NCBI GenBank assembly: GCA_900770335.1
Contig: CAAGKD010000019.1
Span: 1-13,386 of the forward strand
Direction: 5' to 3'
Source: an uncultured Sutterella sp.
GTDB lineage: Bacteria; Pseudomonadota; Gammaproteobacteria; Burkholderiales; Burkholderiaceae_F
DNA length: 13,386 bases
The translations under genes were made by a program, and so were the position numbers. The notes beneath the pieces were generated by a model that was given only the letters and a program-made list of their open reading frames with translations, made no database searches and had not been told where the DNA came from. Below, piece by piece: positions 1 through 6,756 of the stretch. Within the stretch, counting starts at the first letter, position 1. Each line of letters begins with the position of its first letter.

Positions 1-17
1 CGACGCTCTTCCGATCT
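1..17. other. Illumina adapter remnant (not genomic)
   Basis: These 17 bases are identical to the 3' end of the standard Illumina TruSeq-type adapter, which ends CGACGCTCTTCCGATCT. They sit exactly at the window edge, so they are untrimmed library sequence and not part of the organism. The neighbouring reading frame stays open through them, but the residues they add are artificial. The genomic sequence starts at about position 18. Confidence 0.93.
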
Positions 18-897
18 TTTCAGATATGTCGAACAGACAGAACTGCTCGTTTTCCTTGGCAGGCTCGTAGAAGGGCGGACAGCACTTCAATCCATCCATC
101 TGCCACAAGTTCCATGAAATAACATCGGCAATTTTGTTCAGCTCATCTATGGTCGCATCTCTTGCCCAGTGTACTTTCAGATACTCAGTAAAGGTCAGCA
201 GGAGATTGGCTCTGGCAAGAAGCAGACTGTCCCCCTGAAACTCATAGCCATAAACGCTCTGAAACGCTTTCAGCGTCCATCTCAACCAATCATCCTGCCG
301 CTTGGTGTTTTCATTCACCACGCGCAATTTACGGTCGAGTATCCCGATTCTATCTCCAACGGGAATAAGAACCCCAGTCGCAGCATCATACCTAGACACA
401 AGATAGGGAGCCTCCCCGCAAGTGATTTCAAGACGCGTGGATTTGACGTATTCTTTCCAACCTTTTGGGGGATCGAAGACCACCGCTTCTTCATTGGTTG
501 TCCAGCCTTGGTCGGTTTCTACGTTGAACACGCCGTCTCGACCGAACCACTCCTTGTCGCAATGGTTGTTCATGTGGTTGCACAGCCACGAAGGCGTGAA
601 AACCTCTGCCTTTTCTCTTGTCCTGGCTGCTTGCTGTTCCTGGCTCTTACAAACTCGCGGCTGAATAAGTCCTGAATTTGCTCTCAGGATTTCCGCAGTG
701 ATTTCTGAACGAGCCGTGCCCCCAGTAATCAGGTCTTCGTATCCATCTGTTGCAAACACAATGTTCTTTCCGAGCGTCCTATCCTTGAGTAAGTCAGGTA
801 ACACATCGGCAAGCGGATAACTATTGAAATCGACCAGCTTAATCTGCTCCCGCTGAAAGTTTTCTACCCGTTCAGTGCTTTCAGGTTGCTCACTCAT
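18..897 (-). CDS. Restriction endonuclease subunit M family protein, 3' end missing
   Basis: The minus-strand frame opens at ATG 897 and stays open to the left edge, giving about 293 genuine residues. The family, usually annotated as 'restriction endonuclease subunit M', is about 340 residues long, so roughly 40-50 C-terminal residues are lost at the contig end. Family blocks recognised from memory, in order: AEVFTPSWLCNHMNN (residues 97-111, like methyltransferase motif X), LEITCGEAPYLVSRYD (156-171, in the place of the SAM motif), YGYEFQGDSLLLARANLL (216-233) and ISWNLWQMDGLK (260-271). No NPPY tetrapeptide is visible, so methyltransferase activity is not shown by the sequence. The start is supported by GGGAG about 7 bases upstream and by an 8-base overlap with the recombinase gene, which suggests translational coupling. 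Its partner genes, if any, would lie beyond the window. The family call is fairly sure; the biochemical role is not. Confidence 0.8.
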
Positions 898-1477
898 GCT
901 TAGCTCCCAACTGCTTGGCAACTGCAAGGTATCGGTACGCTGTTGTTCTGCTGATGCCTACTTTGCGCGTTGCCTTGGTCAGTGGCACCCCTTGCGCGAG
1001 AGTGGCCTTGAGCTTGGAGATCTGCTCGTCAGTCACGGAGCGGGGACGCCCCATGTACGCACCACGGGCCTTGGCAAGTGCGATGCCCTCGGCCTGACGC
1101 GACCGGATCATGGAGCGCTCAAACTCTGCAAATGCACCGACCATAGAAAGCATGAGCTTTGAAGTGGGATCTGCATTCGATCTCGCATCGAACAGAAGGT
1201 TCTCTTTCAGGAACCGGACGCTAACGCCTCGCTTGCCAAGTGTCTCCACGGTGTCCAGCAGATCCCGCAGATTGCGAGCAAGCCGGTCAAGGCTCAGAAC
1301 GACAAGTTCGTCCCCCTCGCGCAGGAACTGCATCATGGCCTGAAATTGTGCGCGATCGGTGTTCGCCCCGGATATATGATCCTCGTAGATTTTCTCTACA
1401 TGGGCCGCATTAAGAGCGACGTGCTGTCGGTCGGCGTTCTGGTCGAGAGTGCTGACTCTGATATACCCAACGATCAT
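890..1477 (-). CDS. Small serine recombinase (resolvase/invertase family)
   Basis: A 195-residue protein with the full layout of a small serine recombinase. The N-terminal catalytic domain starts MIVGYIRVSTLDQN, with nucleophile Ser9 and Arg7. The LSLDRLARNLRDLL block (residues 61-74) supplies the conserved Asp-Arg and Arg. The long E-helix block EFERSMIRSRQAEG (118-131) precedes the ARGAYMGRP hinge (137-145) and a C-terminal helix-turn-helix (about 164-184, GVPLTKATRKVGISRTTAYR). Such enzymes cut and rejoin DNA at short crossover sites to resolve or invert segments. A TTG at 1486 would add three residues; I prefer ATG 1477 because the family usually starts just before the GYIRVS strand. Neither start has a strong Shine-Dalgarno. 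The stop codon overlaps the start of the downstream R-M family gene, so the two are probably cotranscribed. Short palindromes lie just upstream. No missing catalytic residue is seen. Confidence 0.9.
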   Translation of the reverse strand: MIVGYIRVSTLDQNADRQHVALNAAHVEKIYEDHISGANTDRAQFQAMMQFLREGDELVVLSLDRLARNLRDLLDTVETLGKRGVSVRFLKENLLFDARSNADPTSKLMLSMVGAFAEFERSMIRSRQAEGIALAKARGAYMGRPRSVTDEQISKLKATLAQGVPLTKATRKVGISRTTAYRYLAVAKQLGAKHE

Positions 1478-1495
1478 TTGTGCCAAAAGTCCGTT

Positions 1496-1585
1496 ATGTT
1501 ACAAACATGGTATTTATATCACCCAATGACTTAAAAGGTGCATGACTTCAGAACCGAATGCGTGCTTCGTTTGGGTGTACCCAAA
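1496..1585. promoter_or_regulatory. AT-rich recombinase upstream region with two palindromes
   Basis: Two short inverted repeats lie ahead of the recombinase start. ATGTT-aca-AACAT spans 1496-1508, about 20 bases from the ATG. TTTGGGT-gt-ACCCAAA spans 1570-1585, with 7-bp perfect arms around a 2-base centre. On the minus strand a TATAAA hexamer lies at about 1513-1518 and could be a -10 element, but no convincing -35 is visible. Small serine recombinases bind short inverted half-sites around a 2-bp crossover and often repress their own gene, so an operator or crossover function is possible. This is inference from position and symmetry only. Confidence 0.3.
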
Positions 1586-1689
1586 AATAACATGATTTAT
1601 TGCTCTGTTTCGTGGAGATTGTTCGGGTGCGTCTGAGTTTGATGCACGTTGTGGTAAGGCTCTTACACCACCACCGAGCGCCGCCGAAG

Positions 1690-2178
1690 TGCCTTATGCA
1701 CTATGGTCAACTGCTATACGTGCATTCGGACAACGGCGCGAGCATGAAGGCCGGCAAGACGCTGGCGTTGCTCAGCAGGTCCGGAGTCACGTTTTCGCAT
1801 AGCCGCCCAAGGGTTAGCAACGACAACCCCTACAGCGAGCCACTTTTTCGAACGCTCAAGTACAGCGGCGATTACTTGTACCCGCGGGATGGATTTGAAA
1901 GCCTTGAGCAGGCCCAGCATTGGTTTGATGGCTTCGTTGAGCATTACAACGAGCACCATCGACACCGAGGTACTCGCATGGTGACGCCGGGCCAACGCTA
2001 CCGTGGTGAAGATGTTGAAATCCTGAAGCGCCGCCGCCAGACGATGAAGGTGGCTCGAGAAAAGGCGCTGCGGCGCTGGATTCAGGGGAAGATGCTCAAT
2101 TGCGACCCTGTGGGCGTTGTTTGGCTGAATCCGGAAAACGGGCAGTTGGAAGAAGTTATACCGGCTGGGCACGCTTGA
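1690..2178 (+). pseudogene. IS3-family transposase (OrfB), C-terminal remnant
   Basis: The open frame from TTG 1600 to the TGA at 2178 matches the C-terminal half of an IS3-family OrfB integrase-like transposase from about codon 31 onward. The second catalytic Asp is in VHSDNGASMK, and the Glu is in NDNPYSEPLFRTLKY exactly 35 residues later, the D-35-E spacing of the family, with a Lys seven residues after the Glu. The C-terminal blocks EHYNEHHRHRGTRMVTPGQR and RYRGEDVEIL are also typical. The first catalytic Asp, the N-terminal half of OrfB and all of OrfA are absent. The sequence before about 1690 does not read as transposase in any plus frame I checked. No clear terminal inverted repeat or target duplication was found, so this is an immobile fragment. 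Its 3' end faces the damaged 3' end of the kinase gene. Confidence 0.85.
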
Positions 2179-2181
2179 GGC

Positions 2182-2213
2182 AGGCGCCGTACAGATGGTT
2201 CCACACGGCGCCT
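2182..2213. repeat. 9-bp inverted repeat after the transposase remnant
   Basis: AGGCGCCGT (2182-2190) and ACGGCGCCT (2205-2213) are perfect inverted arms around a 14-base loop, starting four bases after the transposase stop. The right arm overlaps the stop codon of the kinase frame on the other strand. It could act as a terminator for either strand or be a leftover of an element end. No T-tract follows on either side. Confidence 0.4.
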
Positions 2214-4104
2214 ATACGAACATCTTCGCGGTCACACGGAGTCGGACCTCTCCTATCCGTGCGGGCTGCATTGTAGGCGGCATCCCCCGTGACGTACAGC
2301 GGACCTCTTTGTGGTCCAGGAAAACCTTGGGGGAATCCGCCGAAGGCGGAGGGGGCAAAGCCCCTGTCTGATCAGCGTCAAAAGACGAGCAATTTCTCGG
2401 AAAGAAAGGTTGACATGCACCGTCAATACTCCCAGAGGTTCTTTCCACAATCGTTCGGACAATCATCAGTCCAAGTCCGAGGCCGTTGCTCTTTGATGAT
2501 CTGAGGCGTTTGGAGAAGAGGGTTTCCGCATCTTCCCGGGTTCCCGTGCCGTGATCGGTGACGCTCAGAACAGCATGTCCGGCATCTCGGCTCAGGCTCA
2601 CTTCGACCTCCCGAACCGGTTGATCCTGAACGGCGTCAATGGCGTTTTTGACGAGATTCGTGACGCAGAGTTCCATCTCGAGCGGGTCTGCCGCAACCGT
2701 GACCGGATTCGCGGGCAGGGCGGTTTTGATCGCAACAACAGGGTGCGTCATCTGCTGATCGGCGGCAACGGAAGCGGCGACGGCCTTCATGTCCACCGGG
2801 ATCAGGACGATTTCACGTCGCTTGGCGTAGGTTCTGACGTGCTGAACGATGGCCGCGGCGTGTTCGCACTGCCTTCTGATGAGATCAAGCGCCTTCAGGA
2901 CGATGGGGGCGGGCGGATCGTACTCGTAAAAACGCTCGAGACTTCTCACGCTGTTGCCGATGGCGTTGAGCGGCGCATTGAGTTCGTGGGTGATGAGGCT
3001 CGACATGGCGCCGATCACGCTCACGCGCTCGAGCACTTCCTTCTGACGCCGTTCTTCTTCAGCGGCCGCTCTGGCGAGTTCCTCTTTTTCCATCGCATCG
3101 CGAAGCTCCTTGGTGCGGCGTCGGATCAGCACGGCGGTGCGCCAGCTGTGCAGAGCCAGCCCGAAGACCAGAAGAAGGGCCGCGAGAAATGCCGGCCAGT
3201 ACGCATTGAAGAAGTCGCTCACGGAGCGAATCCTCAGATATTCGAACGGTCCCCGGCGAAGCGTGCGGTAAAGGTCGTCCACTCTGGCGAAATCCGAAAC
3301 GACGGCCCAGGAGGTGCCGTTGGCAAGCGGCGGCATGGAGAGGAGCGCAAACGTCACGTCGCGGCTTACCTGCCACGGAGCGCTGGACGTGGAGACGATC
3401 GTCCAGTTGGGAAGAAGAGGGGTTGATCTCAGACAGTGAAATCCCGGCACGGCTTCGTCCCTGAGGCCGATCGGCCTGAATCGCGCGGCATAGTCCGGCT
3501 CGTCGTTGATCAGCTCTTCGAGCGTGCAGGCTCTCGCCAGAGCGACGTCGGCTTTTCCGGCTTCAACGGCTTCGAGCAGTCTTCTCATGGGCGAGCCGCC
3601 GACATGGAGCCCGCCGAAAAACCGGTCCGGATCGAACCCGCTTTCGCTCACTGCCAGAAGCGGAACGAAGTAGCCGGTAAAGCCCTCGTGCCAGCTCACG
3701 GCCGCGGTTTTCCCCTTGAGGTCGGCGATCGTACGGATATTGGAATCCTTGGCAACCAGAAAAAGTGATCCGGAAGCGTAGTTCGGGTCTTCGGCGAACT
3801 TTGTCGTCATGGTGACGAGGTCGCGCAGACCCCGGTGATAGACGCGGCGATAGAAGCCTGAACTCGCAAGAAAGAGGTCCAGCTCGCCCTGCTTCACGGC
3901 TTTTTCGAGTTCGGACACCGGGTAGCTTCGGTAGACGAATTTGTACTGCGGCAGTTTGGCCGAGAGGTACAGAAACGTGTCCCGCACGGCGGAACGCTCC
4001 ATCGGCGAGAGGCTGTTGTCGGTACTTCCGATCGTGATGATGCGCTGATTCGCGGGGCTTGCGGTCGGCTCAGCGGCATGGATTGCACCGGCAGAGGAAA
4101 CCAA
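2212..4104 (-). CDS. TtrS-like sensor histidine kinase, probably damaged at both ends
   Basis: The frame encodes a periplasmic phosphonate-binding-like (PhnD/SsuA type) sensor domain (about residues 22-285, counted from TTG 4104), one membrane helix (about 303-322), a coiled coil, a HisKA region with phospho-acceptor His373 in THELNAPL, and a HATPase with N-box NLVKNAIDAV (483-492), G1-like DHGTG (517-521) and GLGLGL (541-546). This is the layout of TtrS, which senses an electron acceptor. The listed start is the only usual start codon in the open frame, and it falls inside a signal peptide. In-frame codons continue upstream to 4134 (KKLVLIGTLLLVSSAG..) with no ATG, GTG or TTG before a stop at 4150-4152. 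The likely original ATG at 4153 is out of frame by one base across an A6 run. After about residue 562 (position 2420) the sequence no longer resembles a HATPase, and about 68 unrelated residues follow. The exported reductase lies upstream on the same strand. No response regulator is in the window. The family call is sure; function is doubtful. Confidence 0.8.
   Translation of the reverse strand: MVSSAGAIHAAEPTASPANQRIITIGSTDNSLSPMERSAVRDTFLYLSAKLPQYKFVYRSYPVSELEKAVKQGELDLFLASSGFYRRVYHRGLRDLVTMTTKFAEDPNYASGSLFLVAKDSNIRTIADLKGKTAAVSWHEGFTGYFVPLLAVSESGFDPDRFFGGLHVGGSPMRRLLEAVEAGKADVALARACTLEELINDEPDYAARFRPIGLRDEAVPGFHCLRSTPLLPNWTIVSTSSAPWQVSRDVTFALLSMPPLANGTSWAVVSDFARVDDLYRTLRRGPFEYLRIRSVSDFFNAYWPAFLAALLLVFGLALHSWRTAVLIRRRTKELRDAMEKEELARAAAEEERRQKEVLERVSVIGAMSSLITHELNAPLNAIGNSVRSLERFYEYDPPAPIVLKALDLIRRQCEHAAAIVQHVRTYAKRREIVLIPVDMKAVAASVAADQQMTHPVVAIKTALPANPVTVAADPLEMELCVTNLVKNAIDAVQDQPVREVEVSLSRDAGHAVLSVTDHGTGTREDAETLFSKRLRSSKSNGLGLGLMIVRTIVERTSGSIDGACQPFFPRNCSSFDADQTGALPPPPSADSPKVFLDHKEVRCTSRGMPPTMQPARIGEVRLRVTAKMFV
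2301..2364 (-). repeat. Cluster of three hairpins at the 3' end of the kinase region
   Basis: Three consecutive inverted repeats: GGACC/GGTCC at 2301-2317 with a 7-base loop, TCCGCC/GGCGGA at 2336-2350 with a 3-base loop, and GGGGC/GCCCC at 2352-2364 with a 3-base loop. On the minus strand the middle one reads TCCGCCTTCGGCGGA, which resembles the terminator-like hairpin after the reductase gene. This may be the original kinase terminator, now read as codons because the kinase stop has been lost. A role in termination is inferred; no long U-tract follows. Confidence 0.35.
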
Positions 4105-4313
4105 CAGGAGTGTGCCGATCAGGACCAGCTTTTTTAATGGGGGTTGTCGTCATGCATATAGAGCGCACCCGAGAGGATGTTGAAAACAGCTTGCCGTGTT
4201 GGGTCACAAATCTTACAGCTCCGGACAAGAGTTGCGAAGACCTCAACGGGGAGGCACCGCCGAAGCGGCGCCTCCCCGAACCCCAAGGAGAAACGATTGG
4301 CGTTAAAGAACGA
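4105..4313 (-). other. Reductase-kinase spacer containing the orphaned signal-peptide codons
   Basis: This 209-base gap separates the reductase stop from the annotated kinase start. Its kinase-proximal 30 bases (4105-4134) still encode the hydrophobic core of a signal peptide in the kinase frame. The only nearby ATG, at 4153, reads MTTTPIKK and then leaves that frame after six A residues (T-run 4130-4135 on the plus strand). Five A residues would give a continuous M-TTTPIKKLVLIGTLLLVSS start. A strong hairpin occupies 4248-4277. No clear promoter or Shine-Dalgarno for the kinase was found. Confidence 0.6.
4248..4277 (-). terminator. 13-bp UUCG hairpin downstream of the reductase gene
   Basis: On the minus strand GGGGAGGCGCCGC and GCGGTGCCTCCCC pair over 13 positions, with a single G-U wobble, around a TTCG loop. 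A C(UUCG)G tetraloop is exceptionally stable in RNA. It begins 37 bases after the reductase stop codon and lies before the kinase gene, so it fits a terminator or an RNA-stabilising 3' end that lowers kinase expression. It is followed by GTTGAGG and not by a U-run, so intrinsic termination is not certain. Confidence 0.6.
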
Positions 4314-6086
4314 TTACTTGCTGGCAGCGACTCGGCCCGCCGTTCGGCCGAAGACCATCAGGTCGGCCACGGCGTTGCCGCCGAGACGGTTTTCACCGTG
4401 AATGCCGCCGGTGACTTCACCCGCCGCATAAAGACCCGGGATCACCTTGCCGTTCTTGTCGAGGACTTCGGCCTTCGTGTTAATACGGATGCCGCCCATC
4501 GTGTGGTGGATGGTCGGAACCTTCTTGGCGAAGTACCAGGGACCTTCGGTCATCGGGCGGTCGTCCGTATGGTTGGCCTTGAAGCCGAATTTGTCCTGCG
4601 GGATTTCATGACGGGCAACACGGTTGTACTCTTCGATCGAGGCGCGCAGACGGTTCACGTCGACGTTGATCATCTTGGCGAGTTCGTCAAGATTCTTGGC
4701 CTTCTTGACGCGGCCCTGTTCGAGCATGTCCTTCATCTTGCGGCCGCTCAGGAGGTCGATGGCGTTTTCGTCCGGATAACGGAGATGGTTCTGCACGAGC
4801 CAGTAGGTCTGGTTGGGCTGAGCGAACACGGCCTTCGAGAGCACGTCGCGGGCGGCGCCTTCGTTTACGAAGCGGTCGCCGAGTTCATTGATGAAGAGAC
4901 GGTTGCGGCCGGAAGTCTTGATGTCGAGCATCAGGCCCGTGCCCGGCGTGCCGTTCGGATGCACCTGAATGTCCGCCAGTCCGATCAGATCGGCATTGAC
5001 CTTATCTGCCATGATGAGGCCTTCGCCCTGGGCGGCAACGCTGATGTTGGAGCACCCGATGTTCTTGTCGAGGTTCGCTTCCTTCCAGATGCCGGTGTTG
5101 ACTTTCTGACGGTACTCGATGTTCGCACCGAACCCGCCCGTGGTGATGATGACGCCCTTGGAGCCCATGACGCGGACCTTCCTGCCGTAGTTCTGAGCTT
5201 CAACGCCGACAACGCGGCCGTTTTCCTCAATCAGACCGAGCGCCTTGGTGTTGAGCAGAACCTGAACCTTGTCCTGATACTGCTGAAGCGCCTTCTCAAG
5301 CGTGCGGATGTAAGTGTTGCCGCCCGCGGGATCAGGATAGTGGGAGCGCTGGTAAAGTGCGCCCGTTGCGGCGCCCACCTTCGGATTGACGACGAGGCCC
5401 ATGCTTTCAAGCCAGAGAAGCGCATCCTTGGCATTGTCGGCCAGGTAGTGAACGAGTTCGGGATCGTTGGTGTTGTGGCCGCCCTTCATCGTCTGCTCAA
5501 AGTGCTTCTGCGGATTGTCTTCAATGCCGAGGGCCTTCTGATAACGCGTGTCCGAGGCATTGAAGGCACCGCCGCAGACGTTGGTAGAACCGCCGAGGAA
5601 CCCGAGCTTTTCAACGATCGTCACCTTGGCGCCGTTCTGAAGTGCGGAAACCGCGGCTGCAAGACCGGCACCGCCGCCGCCGATGATCACGACTTCAGAC
5701 TGAATCGTGTCGGGCAGAGCGGAAACCTGCTTCACCTTCTTTTTGAAGGAGTCGTCGGCACCGGCCTTCTTCAGGGCCTTGCCGACGGCCTGCTTCACGG
5801 CAAAGCTCGTAAGCGTCGCACCGGAAATGCCGTCGACGTTGATGCTCTGATTATCGATGATGCGATCGGCCATCTTTTCGATGGCGAGCTTGCCGACGCC
5901 CGGCGATTCGAGGTTGCCCGGGGTAACGATCTTCGTGATCCTGCCGTTCTGGATCGTCACTTCAAGATTGAACTTGGCGTTGTGGCCCATCACGCTTTCC
6001 TGATAGGTGCCGTCGGCCGGCGCGGCGCTCAGACTCATGGACGCTGCGAGCAACGTGAAAACGGCAATTGACTTGATTTTCAACAT
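4314..6086 (-). CDS. Exported FMN/FAD flavoprotein reductase (fumarate/urocanate reductase-like)
   Basis: The 590-residue protein has a Sec signal peptide (about 1-21), an FMN-binding domain with the ApbE flavinylation motif DGISGAT (85-91, predicted covalent FMN on Thr91), and a fumarate-reductase-type FAD domain starting IIGGGGAGLAAA (134-145). There is no haem domain. Aligned by eye with Shewanella FccA, the catalytic positions are His376, Arg413 (proton donor), His527 (in HHTMGG) and Arg567 (in GENRLGGN). The Thr-Glu pair that binds fumarate in FccA is Asp388-Ile389 here, which argues against fumarate. Such enzymes reduce the C=C bond of an acceptor in the periplasm, using electrons from the quinone pool via a separate donor. 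The start is secure: GGAGGAG lies six bases before ATG 6086. The TtrS-like kinase downstream suggests acceptor-responsive control. A urocanate- or cinnamate-like substrate is possible but unproven. The gene looks intact and its length is normal. Confidence 0.92.
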   Translation of the reverse strand: MLKIKSIAVFTLLAASMSLSAAPADGTYQESVMGHNAKFNLEVTIQNGRITKIVTPGNLESPGVGKLAIEKMADRIIDNQSINVDGISGATLTSFAVKQAVGKALKKAGADDSFKKKVKQVSALPDTIQSEVVIIGGGGAGLAAAVSALQNGAKVTIVEKLGFLGGSTNVCGGAFNASDTRYQKALGIEDNPQKHFEQTMKGGHNTNDPELVHYLADNAKDALLWLESMGLVVNPKVGAATGALYQRSHYPDPAGGNTYIRTLEKALQQYQDKVQVLLNTKALGLIEENGRVVGVEAQNYGRKVRVMGSKGVIITTGGFGANIEYRQKVNTGIWKEANLDKNIGCSNISVAAQGEGLIMADKVNADLIGLADIQVHPNGTPGTGLMLDIKTSGRNRLFINELGDRFVNEGAARDVLSKAVFAQPNQTYWLVQNHLRYPDENAIDLLSGRKMKDMLEQGRVKKAKNLDELAKMINVDVNRLRASIEEYNRVARHEIPQDKFGFKANHTDDRPMTEGPWYFAKKVPTIHHTMGGIRINTKAEVLDKNGKVIPGLYAAGEVTGGIHGENRLGGNAVADLMVFGRTAGRVAASK

Positions 6087-6092
6087 AATTTA

Positions 6093-6099
6093 CTCCTCC
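6093..6099 (-). promoter_or_regulatory. Strong ribosome binding site of the reductase gene
   Basis: The minus strand reads GGAGGAG followed by TAAATT and then ATG 6086. This near-perfect Shine-Dalgarno fixes the reductase start. A small inverted repeat, CGGAA-gggt-TTCCG (6101-6114 on the plus strand), lies directly upstream of it. Confidence 0.8.
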
Positions 6100-6155
6100 A
6101 CGGAAGGGTTTCCGCTGTGTCGGAATCATTGTGTTGAACGAATTGCCTAGGTAGG

Positions 6156-6640
6156 TTACGCAGTATCAAGCCTGCGCACGATGTTCCGGCTGCTCTCTTC
6201 AAGATCGACCGCCGACACCCAGAAGCGCGCCACGGGCTTCGTGCATTTGAAGTGCTCGATCACCTCGTCAACGAGGAGCAGCCCTTCGCGATCCAGGGCG
6301 CCGGCGTCGACGATTGTCTTCGAGGAGCGGATGAGCTTACCGATTGCAGCGAGCTGCGATTTCACGCCCTTGTCGGACTTGGGCAGGCACTTCCACTCAG
6401 CAGGGAAAATGGGCAGATCTTCCATGCTCCAGATCGTGGTGCCCTTCTTGGTTCGTGGAACGCATTCGGGAAGATAGGCGTCGGGTTCCGCCTGTTCGAG
6501 CAGATGGCCGAAACACCTGGTGACGACACAGTTGTTGCGGCAGAGAATCGAGCCTGCCGCTCTCATTTTAAATGCCGAGTTCCGTGGCAATCGCCTTGGC
6601 GACCGACAGTTTTCCGCAATAAAGAGTTTTCGAAAGCCAT
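6156..6640 (-). pseudogene. topB: DNA topoisomerase III (topB) N-terminal remnant
   Basis: Minus-strand translation shows pieces of the TopB toprim domain in order. RKLFIAE (6632-6612) is the family's start. A one-base frame change then gives LSVAKAIATELGI and a TAA. Back in the first frame come CVVTRCFGHLLEQAEPDAYLPE, WSMEDLPIFPAEWKCLP, IVDAGALDREGLLLVDEV and CTKPVARFWVSAVD. The reading ends at a TAA (6156-6158) after roughly the first quarter of a normal protein of about 650 residues or more. The catalytic acidic motif, usually GDPDREG, is GALDREG, so the first Asp is gone. The start region is also out of frame: ATG 6640 does not read into RKLFIAE. With two frame breaks, a lost catalytic residue and no central or C-terminal domain, it cannot encode a working topoisomerase. 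The open frame can be read from 6752, but its first 35 residues or so are not TopB. Confidence 0.85.
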
Positions 6641-6690
6641 CTGGATGTTCGTTTTTTGCACCTATAGTGAAGTTGCCCTCCAAGCATGAG

Positions 6691-6724
6691 AAGGGCCGCG
6701 CGGGAGCTTCCCCGGGCGGCCCTT
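6691..6724 (-). terminator. Hairpin after the small acidic gene, at the composition boundary
   Basis: AAGGGCCGCGCGG (6691-6703) pairs with CCGGGCGGCCCTT (6712-6724) with one mismatch, around an 8-base loop. It lies about 30 bases beyond the stop of the 102-residue gene on the minus strand and fits a Rho-independent-type terminator with a weak tail. It is also the first high-GC sequence met when reading from the left. Confidence 0.55.
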
Positions 6725-6756
6725 TCGCGCATCTCCTCGCGGAGGCGGACATGCGC

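Noticed and set aside
169..675. 168-residue plus-strand frame at the left end
   Set aside because: It lies antisense to the R-M family gene, whose minus-strand frame shows several recognised blocks.
2551..3426. 291-residue plus-strand frame opposite the kinase
   Set aside because: Antisense to the kinase H-box and ATPase region, with no domain resemblance.
4130..4136. Programmed -1 frameshift heptamer at the A6-G run before the kinase
   Set aside because: A -1 shift from the ATG 4153 frame leads quickly to a stop; only a one-base loss (or +1 shift) reaches the kinase frame, so a classical -1 site does not fit.
4059..6071. 670-residue plus-strand frame opposite the reductase and kinase start
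   Set aside because: It is antisense to a protein with complete flavoprotein motifs and a strong ribosome site; its own translation matches no family and is typical of mirror frames in GC-rich genes.
6641..6752. N-terminal extension of the topB remnant frame up to 6752
   Set aside because: These residues do not resemble TopB and run through the hairpin at 6691-6724 and the end of the small acidic gene.
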